64,000 nucleotides of DNA, from positions 1,868,561 to 1,932,560 of the forward strand of contig NW_020257756.1 of the NCBI RefSeq assembly GCF_003255815.1, written 5' to 3'. The notes beneath the pieces were generated by a model. That model made no database searches and was not told the origin of the DNA. It saw nothing but the letters and a program-made list of their open reading frames with translations. A program made the translations under genes and the position numbers. Positions 24,120 to 35,983 of this stretch are shown piece by piece (the first letter of the stretch is position 1; each line of letters starts with the position of its first letter). Source of the stretch: Theropithecus gelada. Taxonomy: Eukaryota > Chordata > Mammalia > Primates > Cercopithecidae.

Positions 24120-24451
24120 TTGGGACAAATGGAGAGTTCTGGAGCAGTGAGAGCTCAGTGTAGAAGCCCTTGGTCTAATGGGGCTTCAGGGAACATTTCC
24201 TGGACCCATCCTGAACAAAGTCTTGAAGTAAGAGTTGGGTTAACAAAAACGAGCAGTTAGATGGCTCCAAGTAGAAGAAACAGCAGAATGAAACATATGG
24301 TTGGAAACTACCAGTTCTACAGCCTGGAAGTGAGGTATGACCAATGATGGAGACAGAGCTGGAGGATCAGTAGGGACTGGAAATGGAGGGGCTTCTTTGC
24401 GAAGAGTCTTAATTTTATCTCATGAAGGTTTTGGAAAAACTGAAGAAGGGA
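24120..24451 (+). mobile_element. Possible L2 remnant
   Basis: TCTTGAAGTAAGAGTTGGGTTAAC, then AGAAGAAACAGCAGAATG, resembles the L2 3' region upstream of its tail. Weak. Confidence 0.35.
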
Positions 24452-24587
24452 TTTTTTTTGAAATTTAAATAGAGATAAGGTTTCATCCTGTTGCCCAGGC
24501 TGGTCTCGATCTCCTGGGCTCAAACAATCCTCCCACCTTGGCCTCCGAAAGCACTGGAATTACAGGCGTGAGCCACCATGCCCGGCC
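24452..24587 (-). mobile_element. Alu left-arm monomer with target duplication
   Basis: One arm only, flanked by AGAAGGGATTTT (24443-24454 and 24591-24602). Confidence 0.88.
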
Positions 24588-24613
24588 CACAGAAGGGATT
24601 TTAAAAGAAAATG

Positions 24614-24945
24614 AGACCAAGCACAGTGGCTCACGCCTGTAATCAATCGCAACACTTTGGGGTACCAAGGTGGGAGGATGGCTTGAGGCTAGGAATTCGA
24701 TACCAGGCTAGGCAACATGGTGAAACCCCATCTCCACTAAAAACACAAAAAATTAGCCAGGGTGGTGACACACACCTATAGTCCCAGCTACTCAGCAGAG
24801 CTGGGATGGGAGGATCACTTTAGCTTGGGAGGTCGAGGCTGCAGTGAGCCATGATCGCACCACTGCATTCTAGCCTGGGTGACAGAGCAAGACCCTGTCT
24901 CAAAAAAAAAGAGAGAGGGAGAGAGAGAAAAAAAAAAAAGAAAGA
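24614..24945 (+). mobile_element. Alu, full length
   Basis: Flanked by AAAGAAAATGAGA / AAAGAAAGTGAGA; tail has GAGAGAGGGAGAG. Confidence 0.9.
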
Positions 24946-24950
24946 AAGTG

Positions 24951-25092
24951 AGACTAGGCATAGAGGCTCACACCCGTAATCCCAACACTTTGGGAGGCTG
25001 ATGTGAGAGGATTGCTTGAGGCTAAGAGTTAAGAGTTCAAGACAAGCCTGAACAACATAGTGAGACCCATCTCTATTAGAAATAAATAAGTA
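24951..25092 (+). mobile_element. Alu left monomer (FLAM)
   Basis: AGACTAGGCATAGAGGCTCAC to CCATCTCTATTAGAAATAAATAAG; single arm. Confidence 0.8.
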
Positions 25093-25541
25093 ATAATTTT
25101 TTAAAAGAGAATGGCATCATTAGATTTGTGGTGGCCAGTGAAGAATGAACATAGGGATGGGCAGACGTGAGAGAGTGAGTTAGGCTGTGGTCGTATCCAG
25201 ACTGGGGAAATGGGCAGGCAGCAGCCATAGGGGTAGGGAGGAAAGATACCAGCATGCTTCATTTTACTGCACACCACTGTATCATGCTTCACAGATACTG
25301 TGTTGTGGCAATCCCGTGTCAAGCAAGTCTACCAGCACCATTTATTCCAACACTGTGTGCTCACTTCGTGTCTCTGTGTCACATTTTGGTAATTCTAGCA
25401 ATATTTCAAGCTGCTTCATTATTTTTATATCTGTGATAGTGATCTGTGATCAGTGATCTTTGATGTTACTATTTTAATTGTTTTGGGGCACCATGAACTG
25501 TGCCCGTATAAGAATATAAGATAGGTAAATTTAATTGATAA

Positions 25542-25842
25542 TTTTTTTTTTTTTTTTGAGACGGAGTCTTGCTCTGTTGCCCAGCCTGGAGTGCAGTGGC
25601 CGGATCTCAGCTCACTGCAAGCTCCGTCTCCCAGGTTCACACCATTCTCCTGCCTCAGCCTCTCAAGTAGCTGGGACTACAGGCTCCCGCCACCACACCC
25701 GGCTAATTTTGTTTTTGTATTTTTAGTAGAGATGGGGTTTCACCGTGTTAACCAGGATGGTCTCGATCTCCTGACCTTGTGATCTGCCTGCCTCAGCCTC
25801 CTAAAGTGCTGGGATTACAGGTGTGAGCCACCGCGCCCGGCC
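25542..25842 (-). mobile_element. AluY, AluYR-like, in Tigger1
   Basis: Has GTGGCCGGATCTCAGCTC (monkey-type variant); flanked by ATTGATAA / ATCGATAA. Confidence 0.92.
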
Positions 25843-26303
25843 ATCGATAAATGTTTTGTGTCTGACTACTCTCCCAGATGGACTTTCCCTCATCTTTCTT
25901 CTCCTCCTTGGCTTTCCCTATCCCCTGAGATACAGCAATATTGCAGTTAGACCAATTAATATCCCCACAGTGGCCTGTGTGTTCAGGTGAAAGGAAGAGG
26001 CACACATCTCTCACTTTCAATCAAAAGCTGGATATGATTAAGCTTAGTGAGTAAGGCATGTTAAAAGCTGAGAGAGGGCAAAAGCTAGGCCTCTTGTGCC
26101 AAACCAGCTAGCCAAGTTGTGACTGCAAAGGAATAGTTACTGAAGGTAATTAAAAGTGCTAATCCAGTGAACATGAATTATAAGAAAGTGAAACAGACTT
26201 ATTGCTGATAGAAAGTTTTAATGGTCTGGATAGAAGATCAAACCAGCCACAACTTTCCCCTAAGTGAAAGCCTAATCCAGAGCAACGCCCTCTCTTCCAT
26301 TCT

Positions 26304-27060
26304 ATGAAGGCTGAGAGAGGTGAGGAAGCTACAGGAGAAAAGTTTGAAGCTAGCACAGGTTGGTTCTTGAGGTTTCAGGAAAGAAGCCGTCTCTCTAACA
26401 TAAAAGTACAAGGTGAAGTAGCAAGTGCTGATGGAGAAGCTGCAGCAAGTTATCTGGAAGATCCAGCTAAGATCACTGATGAAGGTCGCTACACTAAACA
26501 ACAGACTTTCAATGCAGTTGAATTCCTATATTGGAAGACGATGCCATCTAGGATTTTCATAGTGTGAGAGAAGTCAATGCCTCACTTCCAAGCTTTGACA
26601 GACAGGCTGACTCTCTAGTTAGGAGCTGATGCAGCTGGTGACTTGAAGTTAAAGCCATTGCTCACTGACCATTCAAAAAACTCTAGGGCGCTTAAGAGTT
26701 ATGCTAAATCTACTCTGTGCTCTGTAAATGGAGCAACATCCATATGGCTTCTGGATAACAGCACATTTGTTTATAGCATGGTTTACTATTTTAAGCCCAA
26801 TGTTGAGAACTGCTATTCAGAAAAAAAAGATTTCTTTAAAAATATCACTGCTCATTGACGAGGCACCTGGTCACCCAGGAGCTCTGCTGGAGATGCACAA
26901 GATTAATGTTACTTTCATGCTTGCGAACACAACATCCATTCTGCAGCTTGTGAATCATGGAGTAGTTTCATCTTTCAAGTCTTATTTTAAAAATACGTTT
27001 CTTAAGGCTATAACTGCCATAGATAATGATTCCTCTGGTGATCTGGGCAAAGTACATTGA
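26304..27060 (+). pseudogene. Tigger1 transposase remnant, DNA-binding and DDE regions
   Basis: A first frame (26304-26567) reads MKAERGEEATGEKFEAS and SYLEDPAKITDEGRYTKQQ, as in pogo/Tigger helix-turn-helix domains. Another frame (26728-27060) has LLIDEAPGHP, the motif around the second catalytic Asp, then ANTTSILQLVNHGV. The frame change and stops make it inactive. Confidence 0.9.
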
Positions 27061-27201
27061 AAACTTTCTGCAAAAGGACTTAGCATTCCAGATGCCATTA
27101 AGAACATTCATGATTCGCAGGAGGATGTGGAAATATCAACATTTTGAAGAAGTTTATTTCAACCTTCATGGAAGACTTTGAGCAGTTCAAGACTTCAGTG
27201 G

Positions 27202-27491
27202 GGCTGGGCACGGTGGCTCACGGCTGTAATTCCAGCACTTTCGGAGGCCGAGGCGGGTGGACTGCCTGAGCTCAGGAGTTCGTGACCAATCTGGGCAACA
27301 TGGTGAAACCCCGTCTCTACTAAAATACAAAAAAAAAATTAGCTGGGCCTGGTGGCACGTGCCTGTAGTCTAGCTACTCAGGAGGCTAAGGCAGGAGAAT
27401 CACTTGAACCTGGGAGGCGGAGGTTGCAGTGAGCCAAGATTACACCACTACACCCAGCCTGGTGACAGAGCAAGACTCTAAAAAACCAAAA
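27202..27491 (+). mobile_element. Alu, in Tigger1
   Basis: Flanked by ACTTCAGTG / CTCTTCAGTG. Confidence 0.92.
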
Positions 27492-27550
27492 ACTCTTCAG
27501 TGCAGGATGTAACTGCAGAAATATCAAGAGAACTGGAATTAGAAGTAGAA

Positions 27551-28178
27551 GCCAGGTAAGGTGACTTACACCTGTAATTTCAGCTGCTTGTGAGGCTGAG
27601 GTGAGAGGCTTAGGCCAGGAGTTTGAGACCAGCCTGGGCAACATAGTGAGGTGACATCTCTCTCGCTCGCTCGCTCTCTTTTTTTCTTTCTTTTTTTTTT
27701 GAGACAAGGTCTGGCTTTATCACCCAAGCTGAAGTATGTGGTGGCTCAATCTCAGTGACCTCTGTCTCCCAGGCTCAAGTGATCCTCCTGTCTCAGCCTC
27801 CCAAGTAGCTGGGACTGTAGATGCGCACAACCACTCCTGGCTAATTTTTGTTTTGCTTGTTTTCTTTTTTTGTTTTGTTTTGTTTTTTGTAGAGATGGGG
27901 TTTCACTGTGTTGCCCAGGCTGGTCTCGAACTCCTGAACTCAAGTAATCCACCCACCTTAACTTCCCAAAGTGCTGGGATTACAGATATGAGTGACCACG
28001 CCAAGGCCCCATCTCTTAAAAAATATTTTTAAATTAGCCAGGCATGGAGCACATGCCTATAGTCCTAGCTACTCGGGAGGCTGATGCAGGAAGATTGCTT
28101 GAGCCCAGGAGTTCAAGGTTGCCCTGAGTTATGGTGGCACTACTGCACTCTAGCCATGGTGAGAGCAAAATCCTGTCT

Positions 28179-28223
<45 letters not shown>

Positions 28224-28225
28224 AG
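27551..28225 (+). mobile_element. Alu split by another Alu; (TAAA)n tail
   Basis: Left arm 27551-27659 and right arm 28009-28225 on +, separated by a minus-strand Alu. The tail is an AAAT repeat at about 28182-28222. Confidence 0.88.
27660..28008 (-). mobile_element. Alu inserted in the Alu above
   Basis: TCTCGC-repeat then poly-T tail, GAGACAAGGTCTGGC to GACCACGCCAAGGCC; CATCTCT flanks. Confidence 0.9.
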
Positions 28226-28286
28226 TAAACCTGAAGATGTGACTGAATTGCTGCAATCTCACAATCACATTTTATCAGATGAGCAA

Positions 28287-28290
<4 letters not shown>

Positions 28291-28317
<27 letters not shown>

Positions 28318-28599
28318 GAGACACAGTCTCACTCTGTCACCCAGGCTGGAGTGCAGTGGCATGATCTCTGCTCACTGCAACATATGCCTCCCAGGTTCAA
28401 GAGATTCTCCTGCCTCAGCCTCCCAAGTAGCTGGGACTACAGGTGGGCGCTACCATGCCTGGCTAATTTTTGTATTTTTAGTAGAGACAGGGTTTCACCA
28501 TGTTGGCCAGGCTAGTCTCAAACTCCTGACTTCAAGTGATCCACCCATCTTGGCCTCCCAAAGTGCTGGGATTACAGGTTTCAGTCACTGCACCGGGCC
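28291..28599 (-). mobile_element. Alu, in Tigger1
   Basis: Flanked by GAGCAATTGCTT / GAGGAATTGCTT. Confidence 0.93.
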
Positions 28600-28890
28600 T
28601 GAGGAATTGCTTCTTAGAAATGAGCAAAGAAGGTGGTTTCTTGATGGAATCTACTCCTGGTGAAGATGCTGTGAACATTGTTGAAATGACAACAGAGGAT
28701 TTAGAATATTACATAAAGTTAGTTGATAAAGCAGCAACAGAGTTTGAGAGGATTGACTCCAATTTTGAAAGAAATTCTACTGTGGGTAAAATGCTACCAA
28801 ACAGCATCACATGCTACAGAGAAATCTTTTGTGAAAGGAAGAGTCAATTGATGCAGCAAACTTCATTGTTTCCTTATTATAAGAAATTGT
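28600..28890 (+). pseudogene. Tigger1 transposase remnant, C-terminal part
   Basis: Reads EGGFLMESTPGEDAVNIV and FERIDSNFERNSTVGKML, the Tigger1/TIGD1-like C-terminal region, until the L1 insertion at 28891. Confidence 0.9.
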
Positions 28891-29211
28891 TGTGGGGACA
28901 TGGACGCAGCTGGAAACCATCATTCTCAGCAAACTATCGCAAGAACAGAAAACCGAACACCGCATGTTCTCACTCATAGGTGGGAATTGAACAATGAGAA
29001 CACTTGGACACAGGAAGGGGAACATCACACACCAGGGCCTGTTGTGGGGTGGGGGGAGTGCAGAAGAATAGCATTAGGAGATATACCTAATGTAAATGAT
29101 GAGTTAATGGGTGCAGTACACCAACATGGCACATGTATACATATGTAACAAACCTGCACATTGTGCACATGTACCCTAGAACATAAAGTATAATTTTAAA
29201 AAAATTTTAAA
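28891..29211 (+). mobile_element. L1 (L1PA-type) 5'-truncated 3' end, in Tigger1
   Basis: GGACATGGACGCAGCTGG, GTTCTCACTCATAGGTGGGA and ATGTAACAAACCTGCACATT, A-rich end; flanked by AAGAAATTGT (28881-28890) and AAGACATTGT (29213-29222). Confidence 0.95.
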
Positions 29212-29540
29212 AAAGACATTGTCACAGTCATCCCAACCTTTACCAACTACCATCCTGATCACTCAACAGCCACCAACATTGAGATAAAACCCTCCACCAG
29301 CAAAAAGATTACTGAAGGCTCAGATGATCGTTAGCATTTTTTAGCAATAAGGTATTTTTAATTAATTAAGGTAGGTACTTTTTTTTAGACATTGTGCTAT
29401 TGCACCCTCGGTAGACTATAGTGTAAACATAACTTTTATATGCATTGGAAAATTAAAATACTTACTTTATTGCAGTGGCCTGGAAGTGAACTCACAATAT
29501 CTCTGAAGTATGCCTGTACAGAGTCAATAGATAATTTATT

Positions 29541-29616
29541 TTTCTCTTCTCTTCTCTTCTTCTCTCTTCTCTTCTCTTCCTTTCTTTTCTTTTCTTTTCT
29601 TTTCTTTCTTTTCTTT
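29541..29616 (-). repeat. Pyrimidine simple repeat (TTCTC/TTTTC)n
   Basis: CTTCT then TTTTC units, the overgrown tail of the next Alu monomer. Confidence 0.95.
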
Positions 29617-29762
29617 CTGACACAGTCTTGCTCTGTTGCCCAGGCTGGAGTACAGTGGTGCAATCAGAGCTCACAGCAGCCTCTAACTCCTGGGCTCACA
29701 TGATTCTCCCACCTCAGCCTCCTGGGTAGCTGGGACTATAGGTGCATGCCACAGTGCCTAGT
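29617..29762 (-). mobile_element. Alu monomer
   Basis: TCTTGCTCTGTTGCCCAGG to GGTGCATGCCACAGTGCCTAG; one arm. Confidence 0.85.
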
Positions 29763-30102
29763 GGGAAACAATTTAAAAGATAGAAAGATCTAATATATAA
29801 CTGAATGAAGATAGGCAAGAAGGAGAGTATCCTGAGTAAAGGAGGCACCTGTGATGACTGTGATGACTGGGTTTCTAGGTTACTCAGAGTATTAGTGCTC
29901 TCATAAACACACTGGGAATAGAAGAGGAAGGAGGATATTTGTTTGGAGGGAGGTGGATAATGTGATTTAGAAATTCAGGCTTTCTAAAGAGATTTCAAGT
30001 GAGCCAATTAGTTTGAATTTCTATCAGATCTTTTTTTTCTGGTTACCCATTGTCATATCAGATCTTATAAGCCAAAAAGAGCAAATGACCTAAACAATAA
30101 AT
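29763..30102. other. No gene recognised
   Basis: Unique-looking. Confidence 0.4.
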
Positions 30103-30380
30103 TTGATTTTTTATTTTGAATTTTTATGGGTACATAGAAGGGGTATATATTTATGGGGTACATGAGATATTTTGATACAGGTTTGCAATGCATAGTAATC
30201 ATATCATGAAGAGTGGGGTGTCCATCACCTCAAGCATTTATCCTTTGTGTTACAAAAAATTCAGTTACACTTTTTTAGTTATTTTTAAATGTACAAGTAT
30301 TACTGACTATAGTTACCCTGTTGTGCTATGAAATAGTAGGTCTCATTCATTCTTCCTAACTATTGAGAGTTCTTTAAATA
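30103..30380 (-). mobile_element. L1 3' end (older primate or L1M type)
   Basis: ATGGGTACATAGAAGGGG, GTACATGAGATATTTTGATAC, CTCAAGCATTTATCCTTTG and CCTGTTGTGCTATGAAATA, an antisense L1 3' UTR. Confidence 0.9.
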
Positions 30381-30534
30381 TTCAAACTGGAACATTGAAA
30401 CTCTAATGAGTTGACCCATTTTTAAAAATCCAAATAAAATTTTTAAAAAAACAGAATAAATGGACTGATAATTAAGACTTAGTATGTGCAAGATTCTGAG
30501 TCAAGTTCTGTGGAGGATAAAATATGAACAAGAC

Positions 30535-30690
30535 AGTCATTCACCATTCCACAAGTATCTATTGAGAATCCCCTAGATGCCAGGCAAAGTATCTGCTGTA
30601 TCTAATGTACCAGGCCAGAGTATCTCAGCACTTTGGATATATCATTAAACAAAACAGACAAGATTCTCTTCCCTAGTCCCTCTATAATCC
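30535..30690 (+). mobile_element. L2 3' end, diverged
   Basis: ACAAGTATCTATTGAGAATCC, GATGCCAGGCAAAGTA, ATTAAACAAAACAGACAAGA in L2 order. Confidence 0.65.
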
Positions 30691-31224
30691 AGTGCAAACT
30701 CAAAGTTGAAGAGAGTAAAGCTCTCCAAACATAAAGGAGAAAATAAATATTAAAAGTAACTTGGACCAAAAGACAGTTACTTACTAGAGCTATGTGTGAT
30801 TCAAGATCAGCAGAACAATTTGAATTCCAAATCTTGGCCCTGGTGCAGTCTAATTAAAGCTTGTAAACCAGTCTTCACTACAAAATCACCTCCTTTTAAT
30901 TCCTACAGTTGCAGAAAGGGTCTTGGGATCTCAGATAAGATAAAGAAATGTTATGGAAAGCTTTGCTGGCTGTTTTCTTCTTCCAGGAGGCTTCTGGCTG
31001 CTTAAAATAATTCTTTACTGACACCTCTCTAAGAACACCTTGGTTAGTTATAGCACATGGTAACAGTGTTAAAAGCTGGCATACCCAGATTTTCCCTTGT
31101 GGAGAACCAACCATCCTAGTTGGTGGAGAGTTTAAATATCAAAAGAAAATACCTGGTGAGCAAAATAGTTTTGAGCACGTAGTTCATGAAACAAAGCAGC
31201 AAATATTCTATAATTTTACAATTT
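30691..31224. other. No gene recognised
   Basis: Unique-looking. Confidence 0.4.
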
Positions 31225-31375
31225 AGCTGGCTGTAGTGGATCACGCCTGTAATCACAGCTACTTGAGAGGCTGAGATGCGAGGATCACTTGAGCCTGGGA
31301 GGCAGAGTCTCCTGTGAGCTATGATTGTACCACTGCACTCCAGCCTAGGTGACAGAGCAAGACCCTGTCTCTAAA
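31225..31375 (+). mobile_element. Alu monomer (FRAM-like)
   Basis: GTAGTGGATCACGCCTG through CCCTGTCTCTAAATAA. Confidence 0.8.
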
Positions 31376-31408
31376 TAATTATTATTTTTTTTAATTTAAG
31401 ATGGAACA

Positions 31409-31702
31409 GGCAGGGTGCAGTGGCTCATGCCTGTAATCCCAGCATTTTGGGAGGCGGAGGCAGGCAGATCATGAGGTCAGGAGTTTGAGACCAGCCTGAC
31501 CAACATGGTGAAACACCGTCTCTACTAAAAAATACAAAAAATTAGCCAGGCGTGGTGGTGGGCACCTGTAATCCCAGCTGCTCAAGAGGCTGAGGCAGGA
31601 GAATCGCTTGAACCTGGGAAGGGGAGGTTGCAGTGAGCCGAGATCATGCCATTGCACTCCAGCCTGGGTAATAAGATTGAAACTCCGGCTCAAAAAAAAA
31701 AA
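31409..31702 (+). mobile_element. Alu, full length
   Basis: Flanked by AGATGGAACAG / AGATGGAGCAG. Confidence 0.93.
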
Positions 31703-31902
31703 GATGGAGCAGTATCTATTATTTCAAAGTTGTGTATAAAACCCTAACTACTAGATTGCACACCCCCATTTAACATCCTGCTTTCCAATGGCATTTTGAT
31801 CTCTGCAGTAGGTGTTAGTTGGGTAGTTCTTCCACATGGATTACATTTCAACCTAAAAATCATGTGCCTACTTCTTTTATAATGATAGGCCCCTGAGCTC
31901 TT

Positions 31903-32211
31903 TTAATTTTTTTATTTTTTAATTTTTCGAGACAGAGTTTCTCTCTTGTCACCCAGACTGGAGCGCAATGTTGTGATCTTGGCTCACTGCAACCTCCGCC
32001 TCCCAGGTTCAAGGGATTCTCCTGACTCAGCCTCCTGAGTAGCTGGGATTACAGGCACCCGCCACCATGCCCAGCTAGTTTTTGTATTTTTAGTAGAAAT
32101 GGGGTTTCACCATGTTGGCCAGGCTGGTCTTGAACTCCTGACCTCAGGTGATCCGCCCACCTCAGCCTCCCAAAGTGCTGGGATTACAGGCGTGAGCTAC
32201 CGCGCCCAGCC
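31903..32211 (-). mobile_element. Alu, full length
   Basis: Flanked by TGAGCTCTTTT / TGAGCTTTT. Confidence 0.93.
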
Positions 32212-32308
32212 ACTGAGCTTTTCAATATTACATGTGAATAGTGTAATATTTTTAAATACTCTATTTTAAAGGTGAATATCAACAGGAAGATAAAGTTTGA
32301 GCTTAGAA

Positions 32309-32609
32309 GCCCGGCACAATGGCTCATGCCTATAATCCCAGCACTTTGGGAGGCTGAGGCGGGCAGATCACCTGAGGTCAGGAGTTTGAGACCAAAATAG
32401 CCTGGCCAACATGGTGAAACCCTGTCTTTCCCAAAAATTAGCCAGACATGGTGGTGCATACCTGTAATCCCAGCTACTTAGGAGGCTGAGACAAGAGAAT
32501 TGCCTGAACCTGCAGGTGGAGGTTGTAGTGAGGCGCGATCACAACATTGCACTCCAGCCTAAGTGACAGAGTAAGACTATGTCTTAAAAAAATAAAAAAT
32601 AAAAAAATA
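32309..32609 (+). mobile_element. Alu, full length
   Basis: Flanked by GTTTGAGCTTAGAA on both sides. Confidence 0.93.
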
Positions 32610-32964
32610 AGTTTGAGCTTAGAAATATGAGTCCTTCAGGTTACTGTGTCTTCCATGAGCAGCGAAAAAAAAAATGGCAATTCCAAGTGAGAGCTTACAT
32701 TGGGGCTAAACTGTTGGTTGTCTTTCAAGTAAACCATGGAAATCCTGACTCATTTACGAATGTCTGGGTCCCTCCTGCTACCCCTTCCACTGCCCCTACG
32801 CATGCTGTACACACCAAGCAGCCACAAGTCCAGTTTATCCACCCTGAGAAATCACGCCCTCCGACACACTATCTTCTCTCCCCTTGACTACTGGGGCAGC
32901 TTCAAGACTCTTCCCATCTGGTTTCTCTGCAGTTTTCTCCACCCTTCCTCTAATTAGGGCATAA

Positions 32965-33265
32965 ATACAATTGTGTCACTCTTCTCTGCTTAAGCTTCTG
33001 TGGCTCCCCACTACTCCTAGGATAACTTGGCATCCTTCTGCTGGCTTATGCAGCCATTCACAGCCTGGGCCTGCTGCCTTTGGGCAGTCTCCAGCCTCTC
33101 CCCTCTGTGTTCCAGCTCTTTTGGTCCTCAAATTTTGACCGGCTCAGCCTGTACTAGGCCCCCTTCTCTATCCCAAACCCATTCCGTTCACCACTCTGAT
33201 CAACTACTTTTAGTCCTTAAAAATGCAGCTCAAATGTCACCCCAACTTCATGGTTCCTGAATCTT
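32965..33265 (-). mobile_element. L2 LINE fragment
   Basis: TGTCACTCTTCTCTGCTTAA, CTGTGGCTCCCCACTACTCC, and CAGCTCAAATGTCACC match antisense L2. Confidence 0.7.
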
Positions 33266-33781
33266 CACTTCTTACCAGAATCGATGTATCAATACTTCCT
33301 CTTATTCCTATGTTAGAATTTAACCACACCTCAAATATTCCTATAATCACCATGTATCATGGTTTGTTCTGTAGGTCAGAAAATTAGACCAGTCATTTAT
33401 TTTCCTCACTTTTTTGTGTATTTTTCTCTCTTCTTTTTGGAATAAATCAAGATATAGAATATGGATTTAGAATGCGAAGTCTCTAGGTCAAGGGAAAGGT
33501 CTAGGTCGAACAGTGGTGCCCTTCAACAAGTAATACCCTGCATCTCAACCAAAGAGTCTACCAGTGAATCCATAGATGGATGCATGAGGGATCAGACAGC
33601 CCCTGCCCCACTATGTCTGGCTCTGTGGAAATGTGGGACTGGTGACACCCTCCTTCTCACAGTATCATAAGCAAATGCAGCAGAGAGTCCACTCTTGAAG
33701 CTTGTGACTGGAAGGAAGAAAGCATAGAGAGGAAGTATGCATTCATGTATCTTCTCATACCAACTAATACTTAAATTTGGA
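33266..33781. other. No gene recognised
   Basis: Unique-looking. Confidence 0.4.
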
Positions 33782-34080
33782 TTTTTTTTTTTTTTTTTTG
33801 AGAGAAGTCTCACTCTTAAACCCTAGGTTTGAGTGCAATGGCTTGATCTCGGCTCACTGCAACCTCTGCCTCCCGGGTTCAAACCATTCTCCTGCCTCTG
33901 CCTCCCAAGTAGCTGGGATTAAGTCACCTGCCACCATGCCCAGCTAATTTTTATATATTTTAGTACAAATGGGGTTTCACCATGTTGGCCAGTCTGGTTT
34001 TGAACTCCTGACCTCAAGTGATCTGCCCACCTCGGCCTCCCAAAGTGCTGGGATTACAGGTGTGAGCCACTGCACCCAGC
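33782..34080 (-). mobile_element. Alu, full length
   Basis: Flanked by CTTAAATTTGGA / CTTAAATTCGGA. Confidence 0.93.
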
Positions 34081-34201
34081 CTTAAATTCGGAATGTTAGT
34101 TTCTGCTTTCAAACTTTTCTTCCATATATTAATATTGTAGTATATTTTCTTTATTGTTTCTTCAACAATTTACAAAATTTTACATGAACATTATAAAATG
34201 A

Positions 34202-34478
34202 GGCTGGGCATGGTGGCTCATGCCTATAATCTTAGTACTTTGGGAGGCTGAGGCAGGTGGATTGCTTGAGCTCAGGAGTTCGAGACCAACCTGGGCAACA
34301 TGATGAAACCCCATCTCTACAAAAAAAAAAAAAAATGCAAAACTTAGCTTGGGGTGGTGGTGTGCACCTATAATCCCAGCTACCAAGGAGGTTGAGGTTG
34401 CAGTGGGCCGAGATCGTGCCCTTGCACTCTAGCGTGGGTGACAGAGCCAGACCCTGTCTCAAATAAATAAATATTTAT
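34202..34478 (+). mobile_element. Alu with shortened right arm
   Basis: The right arm lacks about 30 bp (TACCAAGGAGGTTGAGGTTGC); tail AAATAAATAAATA. Confidence 0.9.
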
Positions 34479-34524
34479 AGGGTCTGGTGATAGCTCCAGA
34501 CCCTATCTCAAATAGACAGATACA

Positions 34525-34821
34525 GCCAGGCACAGTGGCTCACGCCTGTAATCCCAACACTTTGGGAGGCCGAGGCAGGCAGATCACCTGAGGTCAGGAG
34601 TTCGAGACCAGCCTGAACAACGTGGAGAAACCCCATCTCTACTAAAAATACAAAATTAGCCGGGTGTGGTTGCGCACGCCTGTAATCCCAGCTACTCAGG
34701 AGGCTGAGGCAGGAGAATCACTTGACCCTGGGAGGCGGAGGTTGTGGTGTGCCAAGATTGTGCCATTGCACTCCAGCCTGGACAACAAGAGAGAAAGTCT
34801 TGTCAAAAAAAAAAAAAAAAA
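34525..34821 (+). mobile_element. Alu, full length
   Basis: GCCAGGCACAGTGG to an 18-A tail. Confidence 0.93.
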
Positions 34822-34859
34822 GATAAGTTGATAGAGAAAATGTTTATATATAATGTGAA

Positions 34860-35095
34860 AATATAAAAATTCATTTATTTTATCAATATAATTTTTAAAT
34901 GATAATTTCCTATAACCTGCCCTCCCCTGGAAACCATACTACTGGTGTGATATTTATAGTATCTAAATAATTTTGTAATGTATATGTCAGCTTACCAAAT
35001 ATTACTTACAACAATATGATCATACTATATACTGGGGTTTGCAATTTAATAAATGTTAGATATGTTGCCATGGTACGGCACTCTCAATATTTATT
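34860..35095 (-). mobile_element. Possible old L1 (L1M) fragment
   Basis: AACAATATGATCATACTATATACTG with downstream GCAATTTAATAAATG resembles antisense L1M 3' sequence. Weak. Confidence 0.35.
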
Positions 35096-35694
35096 GGAAG
35101 ATTTTGTCTTAGTTTCTTAACTTTTTGATAGTTTTTCAGTAGTGAAATTTAAGAGTGTATCAAACCACAGACAGACAGGAGAGGAGTTGAGAGGGTTGCA
35201 GAGCCTAAGGTCAGAACCTGAAGTTACTTACTCAGTTAAGCTGAATGCCAGTTTAATTATCTGTTCATGAAAAGTAACAAACATTTCCTGGGGTAGGGGA
35301 AGGAGTATTTCAGAATAGTTAGTAAGGGGTAGGGTGGGCAAAGATGGCCGTATGTCTTCAGTAGTAGATAACAACCCTGAACAAGGTCAATGAATGGACC
35401 TGGTCCTATATACTCCCTCACAACTTGGGCTGTGGACTCCAGACAGCACAGCTGTAAACACCTATCTGGTATTAGTGTCATAACCAGCTATTGAGTCTTT
35501 AGAGACCCACAAAATACTAGAACTGGTGGAGCTTCTGGGAGCATCTAGTTAGAGAGGGAGGTGCCCTGGGGGCTGCCTTGGAAGAGCAGCGGTGAGGAGA
35601 GTTGTAGGAGGGTGTCAGGAGGAAGCCAGTCCAGAACTTCAATAAAGCAGTGACACTTCCATCTGTTTCTCTATCGAGATGTTCATTTCATGTT
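35096..35694. other. No gene recognised
   Basis: Unique-looking. Confidence 0.4.
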
Positions 35695-35983
35695 ATTTAT
35701 TTATTTTTTGGAGACAGGGTATCACTCTGTCACCCTAGGCTGGAGTACAGTGGCATGATCTCACTGCAACCTCTGCCTCCTGGGTTCAAGCAATTCTTAT
35801 GCCTCAGCCTCCCAAGTAGCTGGGACTACAGGCACCCGCCACCATGCCCAGCTAAGTTTTGTATAGTAGAGATGGGGCTTCATCATGCTGGCCAGGCTGG
35901 TCTTGAAGTCCTGACCTCAAGTCATCCACCGGCCTTGGCCTCCCAAAGTGCTGGGATTATAGGTGTGGGCCACTACACCTGGC
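35695..35983 (-). mobile_element. Alu, full length
   Basis: TTTATTTA-type tail, GGAGACAGGGTATCAC to ACACCTGGCTG. Confidence 0.92.

Larger units (their letters stand above)
25249..29516 (+). mobile_element. Tigger1 DNA transposon, both ends present, split by later insertions
   Basis: The left end (AGCATGCTTCATTTTACTGC) and right end (CTCTGAAGTATGCCTG) are inverted and abut TA at 25247-25248 and 29517-29518. Internal Tigger1 transposase segments: 26304-26567 (CENP-B-like DNA binding), 26640-27190 (DDE region with LLIDEAPGHP), 27492-27550, 28226-28290, 28600-28890 (EDAVNIVEMTTEDLEYYIKL), with 3' noncoding sequence after 29212. Insertions: four Alus or Alu groups and an L1 3' end. Frames are broken by stops and shifts; it cannot make transposase. 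Confidence 0.92.

Noticed and set aside
26304..28890. Tigger1 open frames as a possible domesticated transposase gene
   Set aside because: The frame is broken by stops, shifts and insertions, and no exon structure links the pieces.
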